A DNA stretch of 64,000 bases. It comes from Pectobacterium polonicum. Its GTDB lineage: Bacteria; Pseudomonadota; Gammaproteobacteria; Enterobacterales; Enterobacteriaceae. Every line of letters starts with the position of its first letter. Within the stretch, counting starts at the first letter, position 1. The position numbers and the translations under genes are program-made. Below, piece by piece: positions 17,251 through 26,980 of the stretch. The notes under the pieces were generated by a model. That model worked only from the letters and a program-made list of their open reading frames with translations. It had not been told where the DNA came from and searched no databases. The DNA lies in the NCBI RefSeq assembly GCF_005497185.1, contig NZ_RJTN01000002.1:62001-126000 (forward strand). The letters are read 5' to 3'.

Positions 17251-18111
17251 TTAAATCAAAAGCTGCCGTTCGATGAGCTGCTGCGCTTCAACAATATGTT
17301 TGCCGCCGAAAAGATTGGCGCGGTTAAGCAGATAGTAAATCTGGTAAATCGGCTGGCGTTCGATAAAGCCTTTGTCCAGTGGCCATACACTCTGGTAACC
17401 ATCATAAATCTGCGCCGGTAGAGCGGGATAGCGTGGCAGCATCGCTAAATCACACTCTCTGTCCCCCCAATAACAGGCCGGATCGAACAAATAACTGCCA
17501 TCCTGACTATTTGCACAATTATCTGGCCACAGATCGCCGTGCAAGAGTGAGGGTTGGGGTTGGTGCCCAGCCAGACGTTCCTCAACGCGCGCGATCAGCG
17601 TTTCAATGTGGCCAAAATGCATTCCTTTTTCCGCCGCCAGTTGTAACTGCCACCCAATGCGCTGTTCGGCAAAAAAGGTCGCCCAGCGCCGCTGCCAGCT
17701 ATTTGGTTGCGGCGTTGTCGAGAGGTCATTATCAAAATCCAGCCCAAACTGTGGTTGATCGCTCCACTGGTGCAGGCGTGCTAACTGTTCGCCCAGACAC
17801 CACGCGCTGTGGGCATCCAACGGTTTGACAGGCAGATATTGTAGAAGCAAGAAGCTGTGATCGCGTGAACTGCCGACACCGTAGACGGCTGGCACGCGCA
17901 CGGTATTACTGCGGCTCAGTAAGTGAAGCTGATCGGCTTCAGCGGTGAACTTGGCTAGCATTTCACGGCTATCGCATTTTACGAAGACGTCATGCTCGCC
18001 GTAGCGGACGTACCAGGCTGGATGTATTTCACCGCCGGACAATTCGCGATGTTCCTGAATGTCCGCTGCACCGTGATGCTCTTCCAAAAGTCGGCTGATA
18101 GCTTGCCACAT
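17251..18111 (-). CDS. yniA: YniA, fructosamine-kinase-like protein
   Basis: Aminoglycoside-phosphotransferase-fold protein of 286 residues, the same length as E. coli YniA. Fructosamine-3-kinase homologues phosphorylate Amadori or ribulosamine adducts for deglycation. The catalytic loop LLHGDLWPDN and the DFG-like aspartate in FDPACYWGDRECDLAM are visible. It is convergent with yniB. Substrate is inferred from the family only. Confidence 0.92.
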   Translation of the reverse strand: MWQAISRLLEEHHGAADIQEHRELSGGEIHPAWYVRYGEHDVFVKCDSREMLAKFTAEADQLHLLSRSNTVRVPAVYGVGSSRDHSFLLLQYLPVKPLDAHSAWCLGEQLARLHQWSDQPQFGLDFDNDLSTTPQPNSWQRRWATFFAEQRIGWQLQLAAEKGMHFGHIETLIARVEERLAGHQPQPSLLHGDLWPDNCANSQDGSYLFDPACYWGDRECDLAMLPRYPALPAQIYDGYQSVWPLDKGFIERQPIYQIYYLLNRANLFGGKHIVEAQQLIERQLLI

Positions 18112-18300
18112 AAGGTCATCCTCCCGTTGATGTTGCTGATACCCTGCTGTTCACTGGGGTGATTCGTTTACGGTAACCCATTGAGCGCAATAAAAATGGA
18201 ATCTACAGCACAGTGATGGCCGATCTATCGATAGAGATAGGCAAGTATAGTCGGAATTAAAAATAACGAGGTTAGGATGACGCCCAATCCGTTAAATAAT

Positions 18301-18332
18301 GGGGTAACCGGCAGTTGTACTCCGGTTACCCC
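18301..18332 (-). terminator. Terminator downstream of sitD
   Basis: Perfect 11-bp stem GGGGTAACCGG/CCGGTTACCCC with a 10-nt loop, 25 bp past sitD. The minus strand continues ATTATTTAA, a weak T-run. Confidence 0.7.
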
Positions 18333-18356
18333 ATGTTGGCGCTGAGAAGCAAGGCA

Positions 18357-19214
18357 CTACAGCGCATCAGTGACAATCTGGGATGCTGCTTGGCGACGTA
18401 GTTTGAGCTGGTGGTAAGTTAAGGCTAATGTGAAGAACAGCGCTTGAACGATGACGATGCAAGGGCCAGTCGCTCCATCGATGTAAAAACTGATCAGGGT
18501 GCCAGCAATACAGGAAATGACGGAAACCAGTGTGGCAACAAGCACCATATAATCGAAGCGCTTGCAGATCATAAAAGCAATGATCCCAGGTGCAATCAGC
18601 ATCGCGATCACCAAAATAACGCCGACGGCCTGTAATGATGCGACGATGGTCATTGCCAGCAGGCTCAGTAATCCGTAGTGCAGCAGCTTAACGGGCAGGC
18701 CAATGACGCGGGCATGATTGGGATCGAAGCAGTACAGCATGAAATCTCGCCGTTTTAACAAGATGACAGCCAATGTCACCCCTGCAATCAGTAATATTTG
18801 CGTCAGTTCTTGCTGAGTGATGCCTAGCACGTTACCAAACAGAATATGGTTCAGGTGCTGATCGGTATCGATGCGTGCAAACATGACGAGCCCCAGCGCA
18901 AACATGCCGGAAAAAATGATCCCCATTACCGTATCTTCTTTGACTCGGCTGTGCTCTTTTACATATCCCGTCGCTATCGCACAGAAAATACCGGAAACAA
19001 AAGCACCGATAACTAGCGGAATCCCCAGTAGAAACGCGACAACGATACCAGGCAACACGGCGTGCGAAATGGCATCACCCATTAGCGACCAGCCTTTCAG
19101 CACCAGATAGCAGGATAATACTGCGCAAACTGTACCGGTGACGACGGCGGCGAGTAATGCTCGCTGCATGAACGGATAAGACAGGGGGTCGGTTAGCCAG
19201 CTAATTAGCATCAT
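18357..19214 (-). CDS. sitD: SitD, Mn/Fe ABC transporter permease
   Basis: ABC-3 family membrane subunit, 285 residues with about eight spans. The family signature region GWSLMGDAISHAVLPGI is present. It is the last gene of sitABCD and overlaps sitC by 4 bp (ATGA). Similar to SitC, so the two probably form a heterodimeric channel. The Yersinia equivalent would be YfeD. Confidence 0.93.
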   Translation of the reverse strand: MMLISWLTDPLSYPFMQRALLAAVVTGTVCAVLSCYLVLKGWSLMGDAISHAVLPGIVVAFLLGIPLVIGAFVSGIFCAIATGYVKEHSRVKEDTVMGIIFSGMFALGLVMFARIDTDQHLNHILFGNVLGITQQELTQILLIAGVTLAVILLKRRDFMLYCFDPNHARVIGLPVKLLHYGLLSLLAMTIVASLQAVGVILVIAMLIAPGIIAFMICKRFDYMVLVATLVSVISCIAGTLISFYIDGATGPCIVIVQALFFTLALTYHQLKLRRQAASQIVTDAL

Positions 19215-20074
19215 AAAGCATCTCCTGATTGATCGCGTAATCGCAGGCGGCGTGATGCCAGTAACCCATGCTTGGGAGCAAAGACAAACGCCAACAGGAA
19301 GACAACGGTTTGCAACGTGACAATCACACCGCCCGTTGCGCCATCAAGGAAAAAGCTCAAATAGGCTCCCACCGCACTGGTTAGTGCGCCGAGCACAATG
19401 GAAATCACAACCAGACGACCAAACCGATCGGTAAGCAGGTAAGCCGTGGCTCCTGGCGTAATCACCATCGCGATAACCAAAATCGCGCCGACGGTTTGCA
19501 AGGCGGCGACAGTACAAGCGCTTAGCAGCGTAAAGAAGAGAATTTTTAGCTTCAGCGGAGAAAGGCCAATCGAACGCGCATGGTTCTCATCAAAAAACAC
19601 GGCCAGTAAATCTTTCCACAGTAAACAGAGAATCACGAACGTTACGCCAATGATGATCTCAACTTGCAGAATATCTTCGTCGGCAATCCCCAAAATATTA
19701 CCGAAAATGATGGATTGCACGTTAACGGATGTTGGATTGAGCGAAATAATCAGCAGACCGACAGCGAAAAACGTTGAGAAAATAAAGCCGATAATTGCAT
19801 CTTCGCGCAATCGGGTAATGTGACGGATAAGGGTCATCGCCAGCGCGGCTAGCATACCAGTAAAAAATGCGCCGGCGGCGTAGGGCAGGCCCAAGGCATA
19901 AGCACCCGCGACGCCGGGGACGACGGAGTGTGAGAGTGCATCACCCATCAGCGACCAGCCTTTCAGCATCAGGTACGCCGAAAGAAAAGCGCATACGCCA
20001 CCGACAATAGCGCTGACCCAGATCGCTTTGACCATGTAGTTATAGCTGAATGGCTGTAGCAGGATATCGATCAT
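19211..20074 (-). CDS. sitC: SitC, Mn/Fe ABC transporter permease
   Basis: ABC-3 family permease, 287 residues, with GWSLMGDALSHSVVPGV near residue 40 and about eight spans. It shares one base with sitB upstream (TGATG-type junction at 20074) and overlaps sitD by 4 bp downstream, so translation is probably coupled throughout the operon. Confidence 0.93.
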   Translation of the reverse strand: MIDILLQPFSYNYMVKAIWVSAIVGGVCAFLSAYLMLKGWSLMGDALSHSVVPGVAGAYALGLPYAAGAFFTGMLAALAMTLIRHITRLREDAIIGFIFSTFFAVGLLIISLNPTSVNVQSIIFGNILGIADEDILQVEIIIGVTFVILCLLWKDLLAVFFDENHARSIGLSPLKLKILFFTLLSACTVAALQTVGAILVIAMVITPGATAYLLTDRFGRLVVISIVLGALTSAVGAYLSFFLDGATGGVIVTLQTVVFLLAFVFAPKHGLLASRRLRLRDQSGDAL

Positions 20075-20964
20075 CAGGGCTTTTTCTCCTCCGGTATCGT
20101 GCGTGATGCAGGAGGGTCACTTTTGGTCGAACCATAGAACACCGCTGGACGTTCATCGTCGGTCAATACGGTCACTGAACGAACGTCATCGTCATCGTGA
20201 AGATGTGATCCCCCGAGGTTGATATGCCGCAGGACGCCCCCGAACGTTTTCTCCAAATTACTTTGGGTAAAGGTGCTGTGCGTCGGTCCAGCGGCTAGCA
20301 CTGTGCGATTGACCAAAATAACATTGTCGCAAAACTCTGGAACGCTGCCGAGGTTATGGGTTGCTACCAGAATCAAATGTCCTTCATCGCGCAGAGTGCG
20401 AAGTAGCTCGATGATGGCATTCTCTGTTTTGACGTCTACCCCCGTAAAAGGCTCATCCAATAGTAAAACACTGCCTTGTTGAGCCAGCGCACGGGCTAGA
20501 AAGACCCGTTTTTTCTGGCCGCCGGACAACTCCCCAATTTGGCGATGTTGCAGCGTCGACAGCCCGACGCGTTCCAATGATTCCGCCACAATGGCGCGAT
20601 CTTGTTTACTGGGTATACGTAGGAAATTCATCCGTCCGTAGCGTCCCATCATGACCACGTCGGCAACCAGAACGGGAAAATTCCAGTCGACGTCTTCTGT
20701 TTGCGGAACGTAGGCAACCAGATTTTGTTTCAGCGCCTGGTAGATGGGTTGCTGATTGAGCAGAACCTGTCCTGAGGTTGGCTTGACTAATCCCATGATG
20801 CTTTTGAACAACGTGGATTTTCCACTGCCATTTACGCCGACTAAGGCGCAAATCGTACCGCCTGTCAGAGAAAAGGAGGCGTGGCGAATAGCCTGATGCC
20901 CGTTGCTGTAAGTAACCGAAACATCATTGACTTCTAATGACTGTCCTGCTCGATCACCACTCAT
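20074..20964 (-). CDS. sitB: SitB, Mn/Fe ABC transporter ATPase
   Basis: ATP-binding subunit, 296 residues. Walker A is GVNGSGKST (43-51), the signature LSGGQ is at 146-150 and Walker B LLLDEP is near 167-172. The C-terminal 60 residues form a histidine/aspartate-rich tail ([13 protein letters not shown]) that extends beyond the nucleotide-binding domain and could bind metal. It overlaps sitA by 4 bp. Confidence 0.93.
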   Translation of the reverse strand: MSGDRAGQSLEVNDVSVTYSNGHQAIRHASFSLTGGTICALVGVNGSGKSTLFKSIMGLVKPTSGQVLLNQQPIYQALKQNLVAYVPQTEDVDWNFPVLVADVVMMGRYGRMNFLRIPSKQDRAIVAESLERVGLSTLQHRQIGELSGGQKKRVFLARALAQQGSVLLLDEPFTGVDVKTENAIIELLRTLRDEGHLILVATHNLGSVPEFCDNVILVNRTVLAAGPTHSTFTQSNLEKTFGGVLRHINLGGSHLHDDDDVRSVTVLTDDERPAVFYGSTKSDPPASRTIPEEKKP

Positions 20965-21875
20965 TGATTAAATCCTTTCGCGATAGTTTCCACCGTCACT
21001 TGTAACAGGTCGATATAGGTTGGCACAGGACCTTTTTCTGTCGACAGCGAATCAACATACAGCACGCCGCCATATTTCGCGCCCGTTTCCTTGCTGACCT
21101 GTTTTGCTGGTTTATCGGAAATCGTGCTTTCACTGAACACCACAGGAATCGCCTTTTCACGCACGGTATCAATCACCCGGCGCACCTGCTGCGGTGAACC
21201 TTGTTCATCGGCGTTGATTGGCCAGAGATAGACTTCACTGAATTGATAATCTTTCGCCAGATAGCTGAATGCGCCTTCACTGGTGACTAACCACCGCTGC
21301 GACTCTGGGATACGGGAGAGGCGCTCACGCAACGGTGCATCGAGAGCCTTAATTTTTTCAGCATAGGCTTTGGCGTTACGGTTATACGTCTCCGCATTGG
21401 CCGGATCGGCTTGAACCAAGCCTCTGCGGATATTCTCAATATAGATTAACGCATTGGAAGGGGACATCCAGGCATGTGGATTCGGATTGCCATTATAGGC
21501 ACCCTCGCGAATAGGGAGAGGGGTGATACCTTCTGTCACCACGACGGCGGGCACGTTTTTTACATTTTCAAAAAAGCGCGTGAACCAGCGCTCAAGGTTC
21601 ATACCGTTCCACAGCACCAACTGTGCAGACTGTGTTTTAACAATATCGCGCGGTGTCGGTTGATAATCATGAATCTCTGCACCCGGTTTGGTGATGGATT
21701 CGACGGTTGCGGCATCACCTGCTATGTTTTGTGCGATATCCTGAATAATGGTAAAGGTGGTGATTACTTTTAGTTTTTCAGCCGCCTGCGCGGATGTGCT
21801 GGCTAAAAGCAGTAAGGCGCACGGTAGCGCAATACGGCGGAACAAGGCAGATAAAGGGGCGTGAAAACCAATCAT
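20961..21875 (-). CDS. sitA: SitA periplasmic Mn/Fe-binding protein
   Basis: Cluster A-I metal-binding protein, 304 residues, with a signal peptide ending near AQA/AEK (about 32). Expected metal ligands are visible: His69 (GAEIHDYQP), His134 (NPHAWMSP), a Glu in [10 protein letters not shown] and an Asp near GVLYVDSLS. First gene of the four-gene importer. A Fur-box-like sequence at 21910-21928, 35 bp upstream, suggests repression by Fur. Sit/Yfe systems import Mn2+ and Fe2+; preference cannot be read from sequence. Confidence 0.94.
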   Translation of the reverse strand: MIGFHAPLSALFRRIALPCALLLLASTSAQAAEKLKVITTFTIIQDIAQNIAGDAATVESITKPGAEIHDYQPTPRDIVKTQSAQLVLWNGMNLERWFTRFFENVKNVPAVVVTEGITPLPIREGAYNGNPNPHAWMSPSNALIYIENIRRGLVQADPANAETYNRNAKAYAEKIKALDAPLRERLSRIPESQRWLVTSEGAFSYLAKDYQFSEVYLWPINADEQGSPQQVRRVIDTVREKAIPVVFSESTISDKPAKQVSKETGAKYGGVLYVDSLSTEKGPVPTYIDLLQVTVETIAKGFNQ

Positions 21876-21909
21876 GCAGATATCCTTACAAACCGTGGAA
21901 ATGTCACTT

Positions 21910-21928
21910 GAGAATAATTATCAATATC
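21910..21928. promoter_or_regulatory. Fur box upstream of sitA
   Basis: GAGAATAATTATCAATATC matches 15 of 19 positions of the consensus GATAATGATAATCATTATC, 35 bp before the sitA start. Confidence 0.78.
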
Positions 21929-22285
21929 ATTTAAGTCAAGAGGCAAAAAAACACGGAGAGTCAGTATTCGAGAGGGGCTCATGAGACAAGCAATCGCTGT
22001 TTGCTGACTTGTCGTATGTGCTTGTGCAGATAAGGAACGCATCATGCTCCTTTTGTAACAAAAATGTTGCTTTAATTTAATGAATCGTACTTAAGGTTAC
22101 AATGAAAGTCTAACGGTAACGAGGGCGAACTGTCGTGTGGCTATACATAGATATACACATGGTTAAATTTACGCCAGAAAAAGGGAAAAATCTGAAGTAA
22201 CCTTAAAAATATCGTGGTGGCTGCCGATAAACCATAAAGAATGTGAAAGATGTCTCTATTTTTATATGAAAGGACTGTGAATTGT

Positions 22286-22381
22286 ATGAGCACAAAATCA
22301 GAGCGACGCTGGAAATTGGCGAGTGTATTTTTATTGACCTTCTTGGTGGCATTATTAGTTCTGCTGGTTCAAACAAGTTAA
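22286..22381 (+). CDS. Putative 31-residue single-span membrane peptide
   Basis: ATG at 22286, TAA at 22379-22381. The peptide has a basic N-terminus (MSTKSERRWK) followed by about 18 uninterrupted hydrophobic residues and a short QTS tail, so it would be a single-span inner-membrane peptide with its N-terminus inside. AAAGGA lies 12 nt upstream, slightly far for a binding site. It sits upstream of yobF-cspC, where E. coli has small membrane genes (yebO, mgrB), but I do not recognise it as either. Coding status is inferred from composition only. Confidence 0.5.
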   Translation: MSTKSERRWKLASVFLLTFLVALLVLLVQTS

Positions 22382-22815
22382 TTTCTGGTGCAACGAGAGG
22401 CTAGATAATATCTATTATGTAATGAATTAATGCAAAGGATATAGATAGCATAAAAATGATAATTGATTTTAAACATTGATATAAGCGTAACTGACGTGGG
22501 TCACGCTTCTCGTTAATGTTCAATCTCTCTTGATGGTAGAAGGCTAATTATAGCTTTTTGTTATGACTACTGGTCTGTTGTGCCAGAAATGCGACATTTG
22601 TCGCGTATTTTGTGCGTAATAAAATCTGAAATGTACTTATTGTGTAATGTCAGAACTGGCTTGTTAATATAGGCGTCAGTGTGCGCTATCGTGTATTAAT
22701 GAATCAGTGATGATGTGAATTTGTGCGGCGTGTCCATGACTGGTAAAAAAGGCCTTGCCATCGTTTGCATAGTGTGTAATAACGCTTCTGGGTAAAACGA
22801 GGTACAGTTCTGTAT
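22382..22815. other. AT-rich intergenic region upstream of yobF-cspC
   Basis: 434 bp without a credible ORF. It contains a small perfect hairpin GCGAC/GTCGC near 22590-22604. The yobF-cspC promoter should lie here or just downstream, but I cannot place it confidently. Confidence 0.4.
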
Positions 22816-22932
22816 ATGAATGGCATTTTCAGTAAAGAAGACTTAGGTACAACCTTTAGCGTTGCATGCTACTTCTCTGCCGATCCTTATCTTAGTGCCT
22901 CAAGCAGTAACGACTTTGGTTTGTCTGTATAA
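22816..22932 (+). CDS. yobF: YobF small protein upstream of cspC
   Basis: 38-codon ORF beginning [10 protein letters not shown] and containing [11 protein letters not shown]. This aligns with E. coli YobF (MCGIFSKEVL and YRFSAEPYIGAS), a 47-residue stress-associated small protein encoded just upstream of cspC. The Pectobacterium-type version is shorter at the C-terminus. It ends 41 bp before the cspC ATG, so it is probably cotranscribed. No strong ribosome binding site: GAGG is 14 nt upstream. Confidence 0.85.
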   Translation: MNGIFSKEDLGTTFSVACYFSADPYLSASSSNDFGLSV

Positions 22933-22973
22933 CGCCTTTTGGGCGGTTTAAACAATTAAAGGAAATATTTGAA

Positions 22974-23183
22974 ATGGCAAAGATTAAAGGTCAGGTTAAG
23001 TGGTTCAACGAGTCTAAAGGCTTTGGTTTCATCACTCCTGCTGACGGCAGCAAAGATGTATTCGTACACTTCTCTGCAATTCAAGGCAACGGCTTCAAAA
23101 CTCTGGCTGAAGGCCAGAACGTAGAGTTCGAAATTCAGGATGGCCAGAAAGGTCCTTCTGCAGTAAACGTTACTGCGCTGTAA
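22974..23183 (+). CDS. cspC: Cold-shock-like RNA-binding protein CspC
   Basis: 69-residue cold-shock domain, an RNA chaperone and antiterminator made constitutively. It differs from E. coli CspC at only about two positions by eye. RNP1 KGFGFI is at 15-20 and RNP2 VFVHF at 29-33. AAAGGAAATATTTGAA precedes the ATG. A strong terminator follows. Confidence 0.97.
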   Translation: MAKIKGQVKWFNESKGFGFITPADGSKDVFVHFSAIQGNGFKTLAEGQNVEFEIQDGQKGPSAVNVTAL

Positions 23184-23198
23184 TTTACAGCTCTGTTG

Positions 23199-23226
23199 CA
23201 AAACCCGCCATGGTGCGGGTTTTTTG
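23199..23226 (+). terminator. Rho-independent terminator of cspC
   Basis: Stem AACCCGC/GCGGGTT with a short loop, followed by TTTTTTG, 20 bp past the stop. Confidence 0.9.
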
Positions 23227-23289
23227 TTGTCTGCGTTTTATCTGCACCTGTAATGCAATGAAGACGTGTTTAATGAGGAAAATGTGCCG

Positions 23290-24120
23290 ATGAGTTATCA
23301 GTGTCCGCTATGCCAGTTACCTCTGGAGCGACACCCGCGGCAATGGACGTGTGGTAAACATAGCTTTGACTGTGCGAAAGAAGGATACGTTAATCTGTTG
23401 CCGGTACAGTTTAAGCGCTCAAAACAGCCCGGTGATAGTGCTGAAATGATGCAGGCACGGCGCAGTTTTCTGGAAGCCGGTCACTATCAACCGCTACGTG
23501 ATGCTGTTGCACAACATATTGATAATATTGTGCCGGATGACGCATCAGCACTGCTGGATATCGGCTGTGGCGAAGGGTATTACACTGCAGAGTTGGCCCA
23601 TCGTCTCATATCGCGCAAGACGATGGCGATATATGGACTGGATGTTTCCAAAGCAGCGATTCAACGTGCGGCAAAGCGGTATGATAACGTTGAATTTTGC
23701 GTTGCATCCAGCCAGAGGCTACCTTTTCTCGACGCATCTCTTGATGCTGTGGTGAAAATCTATGCGCCGTGCAATGACGCAGAATTACAGCGCACGGTTA
23801 AGATTGGCGGTTGGGTGGTGACGGTGTCTCCAGGGCCGCGGCATCTTTATCAGTTGAAGGCAGAGGTCTACGATGAGGTGTTATTGCACCCGTGTAAAGA
23901 TGAAGTACTCGCAGGTTTTCAGCTTATGGATCAGCAAACGCTCGCGTATCCGATGCGGCTAGCTGGGAATGACGCTGCGGCACTATTGCAAATGACCCCC
24001 TTTGCCTGGCGAGCTACACCTGACGTGAGCGAACGGTTGCAGGCAACCACGCAGTTTAGTTGTGAAACGGATTTTATTATCCGTTTGCATCAGCGTGTTG
24101 ATTGCGGTGCGGTAGCGTAA
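23290..24120 (+). CDS. rlmA: 23S rRNA (guanine-745-N1) methyltransferase RlmA
   Basis: 276-residue SAM-dependent methyltransferase modifying G745 of 23S rRNA. The N-terminal zinc finger is Cys5-x2-Cys8 with Cys21 and His24. The SAM motif [11 protein letters not shown] lies near residue 90. Strong N-terminal identity with E. coli RlmA ([23 protein letters not shown]). The ATG at 23290 matches the E. coli start, but a GTG two codons earlier (23284) has better spacing to GAGG, so the start may be there. Confidence 0.94.
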   Translation: MSYQCPLCQLPLERHPRQWTCGKHSFDCAKEGYVNLLPVQFKRSKQPGDSAEMMQARRSFLEAGHYQPLRDAVAQHIDNIVPDDASALLDIGCGEGYYTAELAHRLISRKTMAIYGLDVSKAAIQRAAKRYDNVEFCVASSQRLPFLDASLDAVVKIYAPCNDAELQRTVKIGGWVVTVSPGPRHLYQLKAEVYDEVLLHPCKDEVLAGFQLMDQQTLAYPMRLAGNDAAALLQMTPFAWRATPDVSERLQATTQFSCETDFIIRLHQRVDCGAVA

Positions 24121-24135
24121 TCGAGAAGAATAAAA

Positions 24136-24165
24136 AACGGGCAGTGCGATAATCGGGCTGCCCGT
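24136..24165 (+). terminator. Hairpin after rlmA
   Basis: 8-bp stem ACGGGCAG/CTGCCCGT with a 14-nt loop, an A-run on the left and TGTTTTAA to the right. Confidence 0.5.
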
Positions 24166-24184
24166 TGATGTAAGTCTTGTTTTA

Positions 24185-24382
24185 ATACCCTAAATAATTC
24201 GCGTTGCGTGAAGGCGGCAACCGCACGACAAATCGGTCTTACCGATTTGAACAGCGCTAGCGCTGGCCCGAAGGGTGAGCTTCATTTATGAGGCTCATTA
24301 ATCCCCAGGAGCTTACACAAGTAAGTGACTGGGGTGAGTAAGAGCAGCCAACGCACAAGCAACGTGAAGTATGACGGGTATA
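24185..24382. repeat. ERIC element with classical core
   Basis: The core GAGCTTACACAAGTAAGTGA followed by CTGGGGTGAG is nearly the textbook ERIC sequence, and the end TATGACGGGTATA is canonical. An insert of about 70 bp on the left extends it to 198 bp. It abuts the mntP stop codon directly. Confidence 0.9.
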
Positions 24383-24955
24383 TCAGGCAGAGTAGCCGAG
24401 GTGCTCGTACAGGATATTACAACCGATACCAATCAGAACCAATCCACCCATAATTTCTGCTTTTTTACCGAGAATCGGACCGATATAGCGTCCAATCATC
24501 ATCCCAAGCGTAACCATAATCATGGTGGCACAGCCAATGACCATCGCGGTATGGAAAATATTAACCTGAAGAAATGCTAAACCGACGCCAATTGCCATAG
24601 CATCCAGACTAGTGGCAACCGCTGTGCAGATTAATAGTGCCAGGCTATGGTTTTTGACTTTTTCGCAGCGACAATCTGAAGAACCCTTGAACCCTTCAAT
24701 GACCATGCGGCCACCGAGAATCAATAACAGCGTAAAAGCAACCCAATGATCCCATTCGAGAATATATTGGCTGGCAAAAAAACCGAGCGCCCAACCGATG
24801 AGTGGGGTAATGGCTTCGATAACGCCAAAAATGAGGCCTGTGCGTATCGCATCACGAAAACGGGGATTATGCAGGACGGCACCTTTACCGATTGACGCGG
24901 CGAAGGCATCCATTGACATGCCAAATGCTAGGATAAGTGTTGCTGACGTATTCAT
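24383..24955 (-). CDS. mntP: Manganese efflux pump MntP (YebN)
   Basis: Inner-membrane Mn2+ exporter, 190 residues, six spans in two repeats. The acidic pore motifs are recognisable ([13 protein letters not shown] near residue 15 and [12 protein letters not shown] near 120). A yybP-ykoY riboswitch occupies its leader (about 25030-25178), as in E. coli mntP, so it should be induced by high Mn2+. It is convergent with rlmA, from which an ERIC element separates it. It has a functional counterpart in the sitABCD importer 5 kb away. Confidence 0.95.
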   Translation of the reverse strand: MNTSATLILAFGMSMDAFAASIGKGAVLHNPRFRDAIRTGLIFGVIEAITPLIGWALGFFASQYILEWDHWVAFTLLLILGGRMVIEGFKGSSDCRCEKVKNHSLALLICTAVATSLDAMAIGVGLAFLQVNIFHTAMVIGCATMIMVTLGMMIGRYIGPILGKKAEIMGGLVLIGIGCNILYEHLGYSA

Positions 24956-25029
24956 TGTAAAATAGCCTCGGCTGGACGATTAACCATATACACGCAGATC
25001 ATCCCCAACCCGAATGACGATACTACGTG

Positions 25030-25178
25030 TCTATGGTCTCGCCTGCCAATCATGCTTGGCCGCCCGCACCACGTTTTATGCTCCGATAATATGGAGATAG
25101 AACGAGTATGTTGATACGAGCATTTCTGACCAGTTACTATGAATATTGGCTAATCAGAAATCGGCTACTCCCCAATGA
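25030..25178 (-). ncRNA. yybP-ykoY manganese riboswitch in the mntP leader
   Basis: On the minus strand the leader contains TTGGGGAGTAGCC (complement of 25163-25175) and, 130 nt later, GGCGAGACC (complement of 25035-25043). These are the two conserved blocks of the yybP-ykoY aptamer. In between lies GCGGGCGGCCAAGCATGATT, as in the E. coli mntP leader. It ends about 75 nt before the mntP start. Confidence 0.9.
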
Positions 25179-25381
25179 CGGCGCAACCTTACCATATTAT
25201 TTATGTTGCAAACAACACCAAAAGTTTTAAGTGTTAACAATGCAATTGATAATTATTTTCATTTACTCATTAGGGATAAAAAATCGTATAAAATAACGTC
25301 AAGATTGTTGTGGTTAAATTGTCATCGAGATAGAGAGGGCATATTGGGAACTATTTAAATAATTTGAATGATAATTTTATT

Positions 25382-25840
25382 TCATTGATTGTTAATCATA
25401 AATTTATATATTTTTTCTAAATCATCGAGCTGTGTAACCTGTATCAATAAACGACGTTTTTCAAGTTCGATGACCAATACGCCATCCTCAGATAAATTCA
25501 TATTCTTAATTTTGGTATAAGGAATGAATATATTTGCATAAAAGAAACCGGTTGGTTTAAAAATCAGTTTGGGGCGGCGAATATAGGCCAGGTAGCATGC
25601 CATGAAGGCCAGTGAAATCAAAAGATAGGTTGTGATAACAGCGCCATTATTCATCACATTTTGATAAATAAGAATACCCACTAAGCCGATAAAAATCAGA
25701 GTGTCGAGTCGATTGATCCGCTTCAGGGGGATGAGGAGTTGTGTTTTCCCTTTGAGTTTATCCATGATGAATTCATCATAGAGGGAATAAATCAGTGCTA
25801 AAACTATCAAGCCCACCAGCGTGATATCTGTCATCGTCAT
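25382..25840 (-). CDS. yobD: YobD, DUF986 inner-membrane protein
   Basis: 152 residues, identical in length to E. coli YobD (UPF0266). Three hydrophobic spans (about 6-24, 45-62, 67-85) precede a cytoplasmic domain with [19 protein letters not shown]. The start MTMTDITLV (25840) aligns with MTITDLVLI of E. coli; the frame is open further upstream. No function known. Confidence 0.9.
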   Translation of the reverse strand: MTMTDITLVGLIVLALIYSLYDEFIMDKLKGKTQLLIPLKRINRLDTLIFIGLVGILIYQNVMNNGAVITTYLLISLAFMACYLAYIRRPKLIFKPTGFFYANIFIPYTKIKNMNLSEDGVLVIELEKRRLLIQVTQLDDLEKIYKFMINNQ

Positions 25841-25908
25841 CCGTATTACCCCTGTCCGTTGCGCCTCCGTTGATAAAGGCGAGTCGGGCACACATTGTGC
25901 CCGACTAA

Positions 25909-26117
25909 TATACCCGTAATACTTCAAGCCGCAGGTGCGTTGGCTGCGCTACTCAGCACACTTGCGTGTGCCTCGCCCCGTTGGGGCCGCTGCAAGCAGC
26001 GTTCAAACCTGCCTATGGCATGGCAGGTTTGTCACTCACCCGAATCACTTACCTGAGTAAGCTCATCGGGACTCCCTCTCTTGCCGCCTTCCTGCAACTC
26101 GAATTATTTGGGGTATA
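25909..26117. repeat. ERIC-type repeat, copy between yobD and manZ
   Basis: Starts TATACCCGTAATACTTCAAG, contains the core CACTTACCTGAGTAAGCTC and ends AATTATTTGGGGTATA. About 209 bp. Its right end lies 6 bp from the manZ stop codon. Confidence 0.87.
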
Positions 26118-26123
26118 TAAAGA

Positions 26124-26966
26124 TTATACGCCGAGCAGACCGATCCAATATCCAAAGATACCAATGGCAAAGAAGCCCATAATCAGCCACAGCGCGTTCA
26201 CCTTACGCCGCAATAGCCACATGCAGCCAAACGTCAGCAGTAGTGGAACGAGCCCCGGCATGAGCTGATCAAGGATGGATTGAACGGTGGTTACCGTCGT
26301 TTCCCCGTTCTGGTTCGTCACTGTCGACACCACCATCGGAATGTTGACGTGAGTCCATTTATTGACCAAAGCGCCCATAACAAACAAACCGAGAATAGAT
26401 GCCGCCTCGGTCATTTTTTGCAGGAAGCCGCCGCCCATATCGCTAACGATATCGATCCCTTTACGGTAGCCGTAAGCGACGCCATAGTAGCGCACCAGCA
26501 GGCGAACCAAATTGAACAGGAGGAAGAAGAGGACAGGCCCTAACAGGCTGCCGCTCATGGCAATCCCTGCACCCAGCGCAGCGAACACCGGACGGGCAGT
26601 GCCCCAGAATATCGGGTCGCCGACGCCAGCCAGTGGCCCCATCAGCCCGACCTTCAGGCCGTTTATTGCCGCGTCGTCAATCGGAGCGCCATTTGCGCGC
26701 TGCTCTTCCATTGCCATTGTTACGCCGAGTATCGGGGCGGCAACAAAAGGCTGCGTGTTGAAGAACTCCAGATGGCGCTTGATCGCCTGTTTACGCTCTT
26801 CCGAGTTTTCAGGATAAAGACGGCGAATTACCGGCACCATGGAAAAACAGAAGCCGAGTGCCTGCATACGTTCAAAGTTCCAGGAGCCTTGAAATAGGTT
26901 GGAACGGATAAACACCGCGCGGATGTCGCTGTCAGTGAGCTTTTTAACCTTCGTATTTTCGACCAT
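26124..26966 (-). CDS. manZ: PTS mannose-specific EIID (ManZ)
   Basis: Membrane subunit IID of the mannose/glucose/glucosamine phosphotransferase system. 280 residues, near-identical to E. coli ManZ over long tracts (RSNLFQGSWNFERMQALGFCFSM starts the conserved core; GPLAGVGDPIFWGT is the family motif). Start chosen at MVENTKVKK (26966), where E. coli begins MVDTTQ and AGGAGTGAGAAAA precedes. It is the last gene of manXYZ, 14 bp after manY. Confidence 0.95.
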   Translation of the reverse strand: MVENTKVKKLTDSDIRAVFIRSNLFQGSWNFERMQALGFCFSMVPVIRRLYPENSEERKQAIKRHLEFFNTQPFVAAPILGVTMAMEEQRANGAPIDDAAINGLKVGLMGPLAGVGDPIFWGTARPVFAALGAGIAMSGSLLGPVLFFLLFNLVRLLVRYYGVAYGYRKGIDIVSDMGGGFLQKMTEAASILGLFVMGALVNKWTHVNIPMVVSTVTNQNGETTVTTVQSILDQLMPGLVPLLLTFGCMWLLRRKVNALWLIMGFFAIGIFGYWIGLLGV

Positions 26967-26980
26967 TTTTCTCACTCCTG

